From Adiantum capillus-veneris (taxonomy: Eukaryota > Streptophyta > Polypodiopsida > Polypodiales > Pteridaceae), in contig CM043946.1 of assembly GCA_014529385.2 (NCBI GenBank), forward strand, positions 35,552,558 through 35,616,557: 64,000 nucleotides of DNA, in the 5' to 3' direction. A program made the translations under genes and the position numbers. How positions within the stretch are numbered: the first letter of the stretch is position 1; each line of letters opens with the position of its first letter. Below, piece by piece: positions 44,158 through 56,416 of this stretch. A model generated the notes under the pieces. That model was not told the origin of the DNA. It worked only from the letters and a program-made list of their open reading frames with translations, and ran no database searches.

Positions 44158-45472
44158 GCTAGTGGTTGCATTGTTGTTACCACTCTTTCTTTGAGAAGCA
44201 ATAAAAGTCTGTTCAACTGCACGCTACCTAGTCCTGTATTTTCTGGAAAGTGACTCTTGCAACAGCAATGTGCATAATGCATCAAACTTGACAACTTCAT
44301 GATTTCCTTGGGTCATAAGTCTCCAAGTACTAGCAAAAGTCTGGTAAGGCATCAAGAACAGTCTGCACAAGGGAACTGTCTGAAATGACTTCACCTGCAT
44401 AAATAAGTTGCTCATTGATATCCTTGACACCTGCAAGGAAAGTGTCTATATCATCTTCCTCATGCATAATCTTCGATTCCAGCTCTTTACGCAGCAAAGC
44501 AATTTTAGCCTCATTGCGGCTTGCATAAAGACCTGCTAGAATATCCCAAGCCTGTTTTGCAGATTTTGTTGAACGAATGTGAGGAACAATGGTGCGCTTC
44601 ATAGACAACGCAATCAATGCATGAGCCTGCGCATCCTTTACATCCCAACGAGCTTGTTCTGCCGTAGGCAAAACAACTCTAATTGCAGCAATCCTTGCAG
44701 CAAGACCTGCAACATCCTCAACATTGCCTACATCCTCAGAATCAGGACGTACATCAATGCCCTGCAGAATATTCCAGACGCCCTTTGATACAAGAATGTG
44801 TTGCATCATATAAGCCCACATAGGGTAATTGTCCCCATCCAACCTGTCCTCAGTAGCAAACATCTTGAACACATTTGTGTTGTTGTCAGCCATGGTAAAT
44901 GCTACACCTGATGTGAAAACTACCAGAAAATAGGAGAAATAGAGTGGGAACAACACGTGCTATATAGCACAAACCGTAGAAGACTGTAAGGCACCTGTTA
45001 TGAAGAAAACGGCACTAACAGAAATTCTGCACAAAATGACAAAATTGCATGTGTAGACCTGCATACCGAAATGAGCCTGAATCAGAAATCTAAGCAAACT
45101 AAGCTCTACGAGCATTCCCAAAAAAAAATTTGACTTGCGAACGCTCGCCAAACCTCACTAAAATCGGAGAAAGTGAGCAGGCATGTGCTGGAGCAGCTGG
45201 CAACTAAGCCGGGGAGGACACAACCTGCTATGATACCAATTGTTGGAATTAGGGTTGCAGAGGTTTTAAACACACACAGCTTGGAGAAGACGAAGGAAGC
45301 TCAAGGCACACAATGTAGAGTATATTACTTAGTGTGCAATGGAAAGATAGATAGCCCTAGAGTGATGGGCGTATATACAATGCACGGGGGAAAAAACCTC
45401 CTAAAGCGGGAAAAAATGCTCCGGCGGTCCTAGTGTGTTCACACACATCACTACCACAGGTATATGGTAACA
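44158..45472 (-). mobile_element. Truncated Copia-A relative (5' LTR, leader, part of gag)
   Basis: The 5' LTR at 45241-45472 is a diverged Copia-A LTR. It carries the GTATATACAATGCACGGG segment and an insertion near GTTTTAAACAC. A mutated primer site (minus TGGTATCATAGC, 45227-45238), a leader and gag follow. Gag starts at ATG 44894 (MADNNTNVFKMF...) and is open to about 44340, then frameshifted. Similarity ends near 44158, before the zinc knuckle. No pol or 3' LTR remains. Orientation is opposite to Copia-A. Confidence 0.9.
44330..44894 (-). pseudogene. Truncated Copia-A-type gag
   Basis: About 185 codons from ATG 44894 that match the first 190 residues of Copia-A gag closely (LDGDNYPMWAYMMQHILVSKG; ARWDVKDAQAHALIALSMKRT). 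The frame is lost around the point that reads LDALPD in Copia-A, and the next stretch of homology continues in another frame to about 44158. Confidence 0.88.
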
Positions 45473-46389
45473 AATTCTTGGGACATCCTAGTGGAAATCT
45501 TTAGAGCGCCAAAGCAAGGCATTGGGTAATGAAGACATAGGTAATGCCCCCCAAGATTTGGCCACGTGGTCAAATCTTAAGGGGCCACGCCATCGAATAG
45601 GGCCGCACATGAATATAGCCATAGTTGCACACCAGTTAATCAATGAACGTTCACGGTGCTCCTAGTTAGACAATCGCTCTTAAATGCGTCACGGTGTTGA
45701 TTTGAGCTAAGAGTCAAGGTGTGAGTGGAGCTTTGACGTGCCAGCTCATACTTTTGTCTACGGAGGCAATGTGCCTCTGGATCCATGCACACATGTCTGC
45801 ATCATCAATCCCTTCGCTCCCATCCTGTGTCATGTATGAACGACAAAGTCCCACGTCAATTTGAGATTGTTCCCCCCCATTATAACTCACTAGGTAATGG
45901 GGTGGTGGAACCAATGAACCACAAGCTCTTAAGAAATAGCTATTTCTTGTAGCATTGTGACCCTAAAAGAGTCAATGCACCAACTTTTGGCCAAATGGCT
46001 AAATCCTTTCCAATAGGATTCTTAGGGTTTTGAAGCTATCAAATTACCGCACTAAAAGATTTGGCCATGCGGTCAAATGTTGGGACCTTAAGCATCCTCC
46101 AAAACAAGGCATCGGCTCTTGAGTAATGAAGTGGTAGAATCAATGTCCCCTAAGATAATCACGCGTATGAGTTTGACTTTGCATGTAAAAATCTTGTAGT
46201 GTCCTTATCAAAATCTTCTCTCTGATTTGACATGACAAAATTATGGAGCTTTTAAGAGGTTAACAATTTACTAAATAGAACTATTAAAGTAAAAAATAAT
46301 CATTTCATTGGAAGGAATCAAATATCTGAAAGCGTGACTTATTAGCCCCAAAACTTTGTGATTCTAGTTTAACAAATTAGAAAAATGGA
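45473..46389. other. No supported gene
   Basis: Three variants of a TTTGGCCANNNGGTCAAAT-like motif occur near 45557, 45985 and 46060; one contains the G-box core CACGTG. No frame is recognisable. Confidence 0.5.
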
Positions 46390-46391
46390 GT

Positions 46392-46439
<48 letters not shown>

Positions 46440-46859
46440 AGAATTTTTTTAAGATTTTCACGATTTCTCTTGTCCTTAACTTGATGTCACACGTAGACTA
46501 TGTATCCTATTCATCTATAATTTGATTGTCATGCAGATATGGTGACATAACTTCATATTTCTATCAAAACATATGCAGCTAGATGTTTGAAATATGTATC
46601 TAGCCCATATCTTTTGGTTTATTTTCAATCTGTCAAACGAAAAACCTATCGTAAAAATTTCTCCTAGCAAAGACATGTTGTAGAGTGATTGTACATGCTT
46701 TTTCATTATGCGTTTCAACACAATAGTTGCAAAGGTTGGGTCAAAGTGTGGTATATTATACATAACTAGTAAAACGGTGCCGCCTTCGGCGGTGGCATGG
46801 CCCCTCTTGTCCTCAAACCCCTCGCTCTTGAAAAAAATCATAAAAGCATATGAAGAAAA

Positions 46860-46899
<40 letters not shown>
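46390..46899. other. Two (CT)n tracts with a unique spacer
   Basis: (CT)n at about 46393-46435 and 46863-46899. The spacer between them shows no recognisable coding sequence. Confidence 0.75.
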
Positions 46900-47340
<441 letters not shown>

Positions 47341-47464
47341 GTGCGCTCACGGTGGCGGTATGACCCATGTAAAATAACTTTCATGTAATTTGGATATGAA
47401 CATTTGAAAAGATTTTTTTCAACCCTTTATGCAATGACCACTTCTTGTGTTTAAATTGAAAAGC

Positions 47465-47640
47465 TATATAACTGCAGCATTATGTTTCAAGTGCAAAACA
47501 GACAATGCTATCACAATGTTTGCACTGACATATTCGAAATTGTTGCTATACCAAATTATTTATAGCATCCTTGGAAAGTTTGCATGGCAAGATATTGTTA
47601 ATGGTCTCTAAATACGCAATCAAAATGTCAAAATGTCCAA
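47465..47640 (-). pseudogene. Remnant of a second Helitron helicase
   Basis: Resembles 49065-49330 of the larger Helitron with internal deletions: TGACATATTC, ACCAAATTATTTATAGCATCC and TTGCATGGCAAGA stretches in the same order and strand. It corresponds to the middle of the PIF1-type helicase. Too decayed to encode protein. Confidence 0.65.
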
Positions 47641-47678
47641 AATAATATCTATGCGCAGTACATAGAGATGCAAGCTTT

Positions 47679-47999
47679 CTACATCCTAAAGCGCAACCTA
47701 CGACATGCTCTACCACGGTATCGAACCACCCATGGTCCACGATGTAAGACACATCGACCAATCATTGGGGGGATAGACCCCAGAACAAAAATGCGTAGGG
47801 ACCAACTACCATGGGTTATACTTTGAGAAAACACATCATTCATTGGGAGGGTTCTTCCGAACTCTTGAATGGTGATACATGCTCTGAATCCTCTCTGGAT
47901 AGCAACTTGGACATAGCAGAGCAAACTTGGATCATATGAGGCCTCAAAAAATCCCACCAGCAAGAACTGTGGATGATTTTGTAATCTATATCCAATCAA
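47679..47999 (-). other. Unrecognised 106-codon frame beside Helitron remnants
   Basis: Minus-strand frame with an aromatic-rich composition (NHPQFLLVGFFEASYDP; GSWSLRIFVLGSIPPMIG). It sits between a Helitron scrap and the Helitron 3' side, a place where captured gene pieces are often found. There is no family match I know of; it may be a chance frame. Confidence 0.25.
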
Positions 48000-48340
48000 A
48001 AGCCTTTAATATAAACAAAATAGAGACAAAATAAAACTTGATTACTTTACGACATCAACATTGTTACCTTACTACATCCAAAACCTCAAGTAGATGAATA
48101 ACCTCCATGGCGCTGATAGGGCCCCTCCATAGTAGTGGATCTAGAAAATAATTGGTGATTGCAAGTTTCAGATGAGAGAGAGAGAGAGAGAGAGAGAGAG
48201 TAGCATCTTTTACCTTGGATGTGCCGAGGCCGACTTCCTAGCGTATAGGTCACAGAGGCATTAGGATCCATCTTCATTCATAAAAAAAAGTAAGTGAAGG
48301 TCAAAGATTGGTGCTATGTATATTGGAAGAGGGAGGGGGG

Positions 48341-48375
<35 letters not shown>

Positions 48376-48604
48376 AATACATAGCACAATTATGGAGATC
48401 CCCAATCATATCACTATATAAGGCTTCAAAATGTAATATCCAAAGAAGACACCTCTCTGAAATTCATGAGTAAATTGGTAGACCAAAAATGTAGTTTTAC
48501 AAAGCTTATAAATAAGATGGGTGAACTTATCTATTATATCTACAAAGCTACTGCATAATTTAAATCTTGCAAGGCTGAATGGGTCTTTACACTTGCATTT
48601 CATT
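48000..48604. other. Helitron 3' flank; (GA)n tracts; no gene
   Basis: (GA)n at about 48175-48200 and 48342-48371. This region should hold the 3' end (hairpin plus CTRR) of the minus-strand Helitron, but I could not fix it. Confidence 0.5.
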
Positions 48605-50105
48605 TCATAATGAGGTCAATTGCATCACTTCCTTATAGACAATGTTAGAAGTGTATGTCCTTTGGTCTCCCCCTTTCACCACACTTGTGTGGTGACCATC
48701 ACCAACAACAACCTTGATGGCAGGAGACGATCTCACGCGAGACATTGCCACATACAATTGACCATGGGTGAAAACAGGTGTTGGGAGATACAATCCAAGC
48801 ACTCCCAATGTTTGGCCTTGTGCCTTGTTGATCGTCATCCCAAAAGCGTATCTCAAGGGAAATTGTCGGCGTTTCAACTCAAAAGGGAGGCCTTCTCTAG
48901 CTCCCATGAGAAAATCAATCCTTGGGATGAACATTGCATTTCCTACATGTGACCCTGTAATGATTTCTGCTTCAATCACTTTGCTGTGGAATTGCTTACA
49001 AATCAAGCGTGTCCCATTACAAAGACCACTTCTTGGATCCAAATTACGAAGCAACATAACTGGAGAATTTTGTTTCAACTGCAAAACATGCGGTGGAAAA
49101 CCTCCTCCAAGATCTAAACTATTTAAGAACTCAGTTGTGAATAAAATGCTATCACAGTCTAATTCACACACTAAGTCTACACTGACATATTCCTTATAAG
49201 TACCATGAAATTTTGGCAATACCAAATTGTTTATAGCATCCACATCCTTGTTGCGAGGTGCCAAGATTGCCCTGTCCTTGAAAAAGGTTGCATGGCAAGA
49301 GAGTGTTTTAAGGTCTCCATATATGCAATCAATAAGTCCTTGCAAACTATTTTGTGGTAGCATCATGCATGCTGGCAAAGCTACATTATCATATAGCTCC
49401 CCATCACAAACATTGCCATTCCCAATATCAAGTGTCCACTGGACAAATTCTCTTTCTCTAACATTATTGCAACAATTTACCACTCGCATGTTCTCTGTTA
49501 GACGCAAAATTTATGTACAACACCAAATGTATGAGCGGCACAAAGATGCATCAACAATGTCGGCCCTTCCTCCTCTACGTACAACAGGCAAGATCTGTCT
49601 AAAATCACCACCAAAGAGGAAAACCTTTCCGCCAAACATCATGTTATTATGCATGACATCTCTTAGTGTCTTGTCAAGAGCCTCAAAAGCATGCCTATGA
49701 GTCATGGGAGCTTCATCCCATATGATCAATGAAGCCATTCGCAACAGCTCAGCAAGCTGGCTATTTACTTTAATATTGCATGTCGAGTCAGAAGTTAAAT
49801 CAATAGGGATCTTGAATCTGGAGTGTGCGGTCCTTCCATTGTCAAGAAGTTGTGCTGCAATACCAGATGATGCGCATGCCAAAGCAACTTTTCTCCCTCC
49901 GCGTATGCGAGAGAGCAAGGAATTATAAAGATAGGTCTTTCCTGTTCCACCTGGCCCATCCAAGAAGAACACAGTCCCACTATTCATGCCAATGGCTTCT
50001 AAAACTCGATTGTAAGCTTCCCTTTGTCCAGCATTCAAAGATGATTCAATTCGAGCAGACAGGCCTCTTTGTTCCTCCACATTATACATTAACTCTTCAG
50101 CACTC
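48605..50105 (-). pseudogene. Helitron PIF1-type DNA helicase domain, one stop
   Basis: 49511-50089 carries Walker A GPGGTGKT, ASSGIAAQLL, Walker B LIIWDEAPM and GGDFRQILPVV. A TAA at 49508-49510 interrupts, and the same frame resumes (RLTENMRV ... PVMLLRNLD ... AFGMTINKAQGQTL ... GQLYVAMSRVRS) to 48605, ending just after the last helicase motif. The PIF1 domain unwinds DNA during rolling-circle transposition. The Rep-side frame is one base out, near 50100. Confidence 0.93.
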
Positions 50106-50594
50106 CATGATCACTCATTACTTGCAATGTGTGATCCACCTGGGGCATTCCCGAGTAATCTGAGAGCCTCTTTCCATATTGTTGAAGCATTGTCTCTAAG
50201 TTCGACAATGCTTGGTTTTGTGCCATGCGTTCATAGATACGCTCATTGGTTGTGCAAGTCCTCATATGATATAGATGGTCCTCAGAAAGCTCCTTACAGA
50301 AGTGATTCCATAATGCACCAGGACATATCGGCTCACAAAAAACCAAAATGATTACAAATAGTAGCCGTAATTGTTTTCCTATTTGTTGAAATGAAGCTTC
50401 TTCTAAACAAAGAAACCATTCATCATCAACTTGCAATAATCCTCGTGCATTGCATGCTTCTTTAAAGGTTTCATATACTCATCCATTGAAGGTCCAAATA
50501 TCCTCAAAAGACCTACATCCTTTGCACTTGTTGAGTAACATGCGCAAATAGTATAACTCTCCGGCAGTGGGAACTATGTTGTACATTCTTCCAA
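50106..50594 (-). pseudogene. Helitron linker between Rep and helicase
   Basis: The frame contains MLLNKCKGCRSFEDIW, then a TGA (50479-50481), then ACNARGLLQVDDEWFLCLEEAS and the LW..F...L segment. These are typical of the region between Rep and PIF1. Broken at both ends by one-base frameshifts. Confidence 0.8.
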
Positions 50595-52589
50595 TCACGT
50601 CTCCTTTCTGTCTTGGAGTCCATGTTCTGCTTGTTGACTTCCAAACCCACTTTGTTGGAAGTCTATGTACAACAAATCATTGGCCTCTGGATATCTTTGA
50701 TTTGCAACAAACCACTCAGTGAGCGTAGTCTTTTTGTTGGCCTCTCTCTCCACCACACTCTGTATAGTCGCTCTGTCATTAAAGAAGACTTGATTTTGAT
50801 GAGGTAAATGAACATGGAGGCATTGTATGTCAGGTTTCTCTTGATGCAAGTCAACCCCAAATATCCGCCAGATAGCCTTAGATGCTGATACATATTGTGC
50901 ATTAAGATAGTTTGTAACTTCATCTAAAATCCCTTCAGTGTCTTGTAGAGCAATAGTCGCCCTGTCATGCCCCTTATACACATACTTGTAGAGATATTTC
51001 ACAGCGGATATAGTGGAGCAAACCTCCACATTGATATGTGCATTGTATCTTATTGACAAAATTGGATTGTATGGAACAATCCATTTATTATTCATTTGCA
51101 CATTCTTATAAACAGTGTGATTTCCATCATCCCTCCTCATGTATGTTGGGTATCCTTCCCTGTCCACAGTAGTCGATCCATTGAAGCCTCGAGGGTATTT
51201 AAACCTACACTTTCCCTCTACCATACATGGAGCATTTCTATTCAAGTTTCCACATGGACCATGCACATTACACCGACTGATAATGTCATACAATTGTGGA
51301 AACATCACCTTATTAGGAAGCTCCGCACACACCATCTTATCATAATGGGATGTCTCTGTTGGTTTGTGTTCGGGAGAAAGTATCAATAGAATGTGGGCAT
51401 GAGGAAGGCCTCTCTTTTGGAACTCAATCACAGAAATGTGTCCAATGACCTTACCAAAAATCTCCCCCTTAATAAGCAAGCCCATCAAATCCTTGAACTT
51501 ATGGTAGAAAACACGCACAGTAAGGTCAGGACGATCGTTGGACGTTTGTCTAGGCAATAACGCGTCCTCTATCTCCTTCCATCCAGGATTGCATGTGAAG
51601 GTTATGAAGAGATTAGGCTTCCCTCTTTTGCGTACAATTGCCATGGCATCCTGATAAATTTGGTGCATATAGCGTGGACTACCAGCATATGATGAAGGCA
51701 ATACCACCCTCCTACCAACATTAGCACCGAATAACTGTTCTCTGTCACCCCTTGTTCCATCTCTTGCTCCGATCATGTCAGCCAAACCTTGGTACACCTC
51801 ACTGCGTAGATCACTCTGATGATTGCGAATCCATAAAAGCCTCAACTTCTCCATACAACTGTATGCATCAACAATAAATTGTTGTAGTAGCCTACCACCA
51901 CGTAAAAGACATTGTGTTGTGTCATCCCTGATTTGCTGGAATCTATACTTGTAGAAATCCATTGTAGAAATGTACCTTGTATTCCCTCCCTCTTGCTCTC
52001 TGTTTTCCCGCGGCCTGTCCAATGCCTGTATGTAGGGATTCCAACCTTCTTCACCACTTGGAAATAGCAACACATATAAGAGAGGCATGTATGACCTGTG
52101 GAAATTCGAGATTCTTTTTAGACCACCACCAGAAAGATTCAACACAATATCTCAATGGCCAATGTTGCTCTCATCGCCTTGACCAGGCATGATTGCAGCA
52201 ACTTCCGCACGTGTTGAAGCAAGGTACTGCCAGCCATTAGTACGTTTCTCAGTGATGACCATCCTTATGTCAGGAATATTGGAATTTTGAACCATTGATG
52301 CAAACTGCCTGAAAGCTTGAACGTACGAATTTACGCGATGCATCATTGATTGCAAGATTTCCAAAACATCTGGCTTGAGTTTAGAAACATGCTGCATCCT
52401 ATTTTGCAACTCATTCTCAGTGTCAAAAAAATACAACTGAGCAAAGCGAGGGATTTGATCTGACTGTTCTTCAGGCATCAATGGACCAATTTTATGATAG
52501 ATAGATCCATGCACTTTGAAAGTATAGATTCCTTTTCTTTCACAGAGAGATTCATCTATATGAACTCCTAAAGAAGAAAATGCCAACAC
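50595..52589 (-). pseudogene. Helitron N-terminal domain and HUH Rep, one stop
   Basis: 52152-52589 has SSLGVHIDESL, GIYTFKVHGSIYHKIGPLMPEE and PRFAQLYFFDTENE (Helitron-like N domain). TGA at 52149-52151 interrupts, most simply from a CGA codon, and the same frame continues with GGGLKRIS and SYMPLLYVLLFP. The catalytic Rep motifs follow: NLFITFTCNPGW, the HUH motif RGLPHAHILL and the two-tyrosine motif KYLYKYVYKG. A missing A near 50661 throws off the C-terminal end. Rep would nick and join DNA strands at the element ends. All catalytic residues are still present; the stop and frameshifts are the defects. Confidence 0.93.
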
Positions 52590-52612
52590 ACTATTGTATG
52601 CTCTAATATTTT

Positions 52613-53233
52613 TTAGGAATTTCTTGCTTCTAGTATTACCTCGTGCATTAATTCTTTTAACTCTAAAGGAGGTTCACATAATGGTGGCAAAGAAACACTC
52701 CCTGAGTTGCAACAACTTTTCCCCACAAATGTGCGAATGGTCTTTGCTTCTATCTTCCAAGCAAAAGCACCACAAAGGGAACATGAAAAATCCAAGCTGC
52801 CTATGTTGTGAAGTATAGACTTTTTGTGAAAAAGTGACAACATAGAGATATGCATCAAGGGTGTGTTTTCACGATATATGTAGGTAATTGATAGGCAATG
52901 CCTTTCGACTTTGGAGTAATCTCCCTCTCTAGAGACAACTATGGGCTCCTGAACATCTCCATTATTGGCTTCCAAATTGCTTCTCATTTCAATATCCTCT
53001 TGATTTTGCAGAAGCATTGGATCCATATCTACATCCATTCCAACCCTTCCCTGAGATAATTCATTGCATTGATCCACATTTATCAAATGCTGGCAATCTT
53101 CCAAGCGAGCTACATTAATGCCCCCTAGAGAGCGCCGAACTCTCTCTCTTGCTGCCTCACGCCGCGTAGTTCGAGAGGCTTGACAGATCCTGCTTGCATG
53201 TCCAGGAGACAACACCTTTGGACCAATAGCCAT
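52613..53233 (-). pseudogene. Helitron N-terminal zinc-binding region
   Basis: From ATG 53233. A basic start (RTTRREAARERVRRSL), then a cysteine motif CSLCGAFAWKIE with a following CC and SVSLPPLCEPP, typical of the N-terminus of plant Helitron proteins. It runs out of frame at 52613, where the true continuation (KKFLKNIRAYNSV) is one base away. Confidence 0.85.
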
Positions 53234-53269
53234 CTGTCCCAAAAAGAACTCTTATAAGTAATCTTAAAA

Positions 53270-53583
53270 GTGGAGAATTAAGGAGAGAGTGGATCTTTTC
53301 TCTATCTCCATCCCTCACGTTTCATGTATGGAGACTATGAGAGAGAGAGAGAGAGAGATCTCCATCCCTCACGTTTCATGTATGGAAACTATGAGAGAGA
53401 GAGAGAGATGTATTTATACATCGTACACCTTAAAAGAGGCGTGATTACAGAGGGGGGAGGAGCTTGTGTACCAGATTATCATGACTACTTTGAAAAGTAG
53501 TTGAGAGAGAGAGAGAGAGAGAGAGTTGGTGCATAAAACAACTTTGGAGAGCACTTCATTCAACATGTTATGGCCACAATTTT

Positions 53584-53619
<36 letters not shown>

Positions 53620-54393
53620 GGGCAGAGGGGGGAGAGGACCTAATAGAAAGAGAGAGACCCATTGCATAACAACTTTGGAGATCACTTCTTTCAACATATT
53701 ATGGCCACAATTTTAGAGAGAGAGGGAGGGAGAGAGGATCTAAAAGAAAGAGAGAGAGAGAGAGAGCTCATGCATAACACAACTTTGGAGATCACTTCTT
53801 TCAACATATATGGACACAATTTTAGAGAGAGAGAGAGAGAGGGACATAACGACAAAAACACTTAGAAAAGAGAGCTCATCATCCATCCACTACATACATA
53901 AGATAGACCCCCAAAACGTAGATCCCTATAGTAGCCTATAAAGGAGAGAGAAGAACATGTAGATCCGCAAAGCCTATAAATGAGGAAGATGTGAGTATTA
54001 ACGCTCATCATCTATCCACTACATACATAAGATAGACCCCCAAAACGTAGATCCCCATAGTAGCCTATAAATGAGAGAGAGGAACATGTAGATCTGCAAA
54101 GCATATAAATGAGGAAGCCGTGAGTATTATCACCCACTACGTAATTCACTTCTTGTGAGGGCCCCCCTCCTTTGAACTCGATGGAATATCTCCAGTCACA
54201 TTAAGCCCCTTCTTGGGCCAATGGGTGGACACCAATGCATTGAGCTTTTTTGTGATAGACCTGCGGATGGTACCTAGCCCATCACTTCTTTCAACATGTT
54301 ATGGCCACAATTTTAGAGAGAGAGAGAGAGAGAGAGAGAGATCTTAAAAGAGGCGAATCTATACACCTTGAAAGAGGTGAGAGAGAGAAGGGG

Positions 54394-54449
<56 letters not shown>

Positions 54450-54591
54450 CTAATAAAAAGACGGAGAGAGCTTGTGCATAACACAACTTTGGGGATCACT
54501 TCTTTCAACATGTTATGGCCACAATTTTAGAGAGAGAGAGAGAGGGGGGGGGGGGGGGGATACTTCTTTCAGAAAGACACTTTGGAAAGTA

Positions 54592-54667
<76 letters not shown>

Positions 54668-55035
54668 GACTCAAGAGAAAAACACTTAGAAAAGAGAGCT
54701 CATCATCCATCCAGTACATACATAAGATAGACCCCCAAAACATAGATCCCCATAGTAGCCTATAAAGGAGTGAGAAGGACATGTAGATCCGCAAAGCCTA
54801 TAAATGAGGAAGATGTGAGTATTATCGCTCATCATCCATCCACTACATACATAAATGTAGATCCCCATAGTAGCCTATAAATGAAATAGACCCCCAAAAC
54901 ATAGATCCCCATGAGAGAAGAACATGTAGATCCGCAAAGCATATAAATGAGGAAGTCATGAGTATTATCATCCACTACATAATTCACTTCCTGTGAGGGG
55001 ACCCTTGCTTTGAACTCGATGGAATATCTCCAGTC
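53270..55035. repeat. Minisatellite array of two interleaved unit types anchored on (GA)n
   Basis: Unit M1 (CATAACACAACTTTGGAGATC...CAATTTTAGAGAG) occurs about five times, near 53530, 53664, 53772, 54281 and 54475, each running into a (GA)n tract, some of them followed by a long G run (53610, 54545, 54635-54666). Unit M2, about 130 bp (CATCATCCATCCACTACATACATAAGATAGACC...), occurs about four times, at 53868, 53999, 54694 and 54826. A 58-bp duplication also opens the array near 53300. No coding potential. Confidence 0.9.
54120..54285 (-). pseudogene. Partial copy of the 3' end of the coiled-coil ORF
   Basis: TCGATGGAATATCTCCAGTCACATTAAGCC...GGGCCAAT matches 55019-55060 and its flank. A jump then leads to a piece matching about 55373-55394 (CTGCGGATGGTACCTAGCCC). 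So it is an internally deleted duplicate embedded in the array. Confidence 0.75.
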
Positions 55036-55038
55036 ACA

Positions 55039-55551
55039 TTAAGCCCCTTCTTGGGCCAATGAGTTGACACCAGACACAATTCTTTTTAACTCAATGCCAT
55101 CCTTGTCAGGTTTGTTCTCAAGAAGAGACATCTCCAAGAGGCTCATGATTTTGTCCTGGTTGCTTTTTATGTCGGAAAGTTGTACTTGCACTGAATTTTG
55201 TTGCTGCAAAACATCATTGATCTGTACTTGCATCTGCACCTCTAAGCGGCGAAGATAAACTCCTTGCTCATGTTGTATATGACTCAACTCATGAATGCTC
55301 TCTTTGTAGGAAACATGTAATGCCTCCACTCTCTCATATGAGGCTTGAATGTTGGAGTATATTGTGCGGATGGCACCTAGCCCATCTGCAATCTGCCCCT
55401 CTGATGATCCATTTGCAATTTGCCTCTTTGAAGGTCCATCCCCCCCTCGGGCAACACGCTTAGCACTTCGCACACTATTGATTTGATCTCTCTCTGGGGT
55501 AGAAAAGACCACCTCCAATGAATCTCCTCCAGAGGCAAGGGCTTGCTCCAT
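55039..55551 (-). CDS. 170-aa coiled-coil protein of unknown function
   Basis: An intact frame from ATG 55551 to TAA 55039. After a Ser/Asp/Arg-rich N-terminus (SLEVVFSTPERDQ; SAKRVARGGDGPSKRQIA) residues 55-150 are rich in Gln, Glu, Leu, Val and Ile in heptad-like spacing (YERVEALHVSYKESIHELSH; LRRLEVQMQVQINDVLQQQ), which suggests a coiled coil. It has a Lys/Asp-rich segment near the end and no cysteine pair, catalytic motif or signal peptide. It lies 5' of the Helitron in the same sense, about 1.8 kb away. Its start is preceded by (CT)n at 55617-55713, which is (GA)n on the coding strand. It may be a small host gene, a Helitron-borne ORF, or a gene fragment. Intactness next to such decayed DNA is the argument for function. 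Confidence 0.5.
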   Translation of the reverse strand: MEQALASGGDSLEVVFSTPERDQINSVRSAKRVARGGDGPSKRQIANGSSEGQIADGLGAIRTIYSNIQASYERVEALHVSYKESIHELSHIQHEQGVYLRRLEVQMQVQINDVLQQQNSVQVQLSDIKSNQDKIMSLLEMSLLENKPDKDGIELKRIVSGVNSLAQEGA

Positions 55552-55615
55552 TACACTGAGAAAGTTAGGATAGGTTATTTTTAGGATAAGTTATGACAAA
55601 GCGCGGAGCAGGATT

Positions 55616-55716
<101 letters not shown>

Positions 55717-55732
55717 GCAAACTAAATTCGAA

Positions 55733-56043
55733 CGCTGCCTCAATCCCTCCTCTCTTTCACGTTAAATTTTAGCCTATATATCAATCTCTGATCCCCTACT
55801 TCTCTCTCCGGTTTGGTCTCTTGACCTTTTAAAGACGTTAATATATCGTTTCATTTCATTTCATCTCTCTATCTCTCTCTCTATAAATATTTTCCTCCTC
55901 CTCTCTCTCTATCCCTATAAATCTCCACACCCGGCCACTTCTCTCTCTATTCCTCTTTCTCTCCATTTCTCTCCCTCTCCCTATGACTCTTTTTTCTATC
56001 TACCTATCTCTCGATTTCCCTCTTTCTTCCATTTCTCTCGATT

Positions 56044-56124
<81 letters not shown>

Positions 56125-56337
56125 AATATTTTCCTCCTCTCTCTCCATCCCTATAAATCTTCGCGCCGGCTACTTCTCTCTCTATCCTTCGTTCTCTCCA
56201 TTTCTCTCCCTATCCCTATCACTCTATTTTCTCTCTACATATCTTTCGATTTCCCTCTTTCTCTCCATTTCTCCCCCTATCCCTATCCACACCATTCTAT
56301 AATGTCATTTTGACCTTTTGAAGACATCAATGTTTCA

Positions 56338-56416
<79 letters not shown>

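Larger units (their letters stand above)
48605..53242 (-). mobile_element. Decayed autonomous Helitron (Rep-helicase coding body)
   Basis: The minus strand encodes, in order, a zinc-binding N-terminus, a Helitron N-terminal domain, an HUH rolling-circle Rep and a PIF1-type helicase, the standard plant Helitron protein. It is broken by six lesions: frameshifts near 52620, 50660 and 50100, and stops TGA at 52149-52151, TGA at 50479-50481 and TAA at 49508-49510. Terminal TC and CTRR sequences were not located, so only the coding body is given. Confidence 0.9.

Noticed and set aside
53270-55035. CRISPR-like array
   Set aside because: Repeat units are 60-130 bp with (GA)n joins, there are no uniform spacers or cas genes, and the context is eukaryotic.
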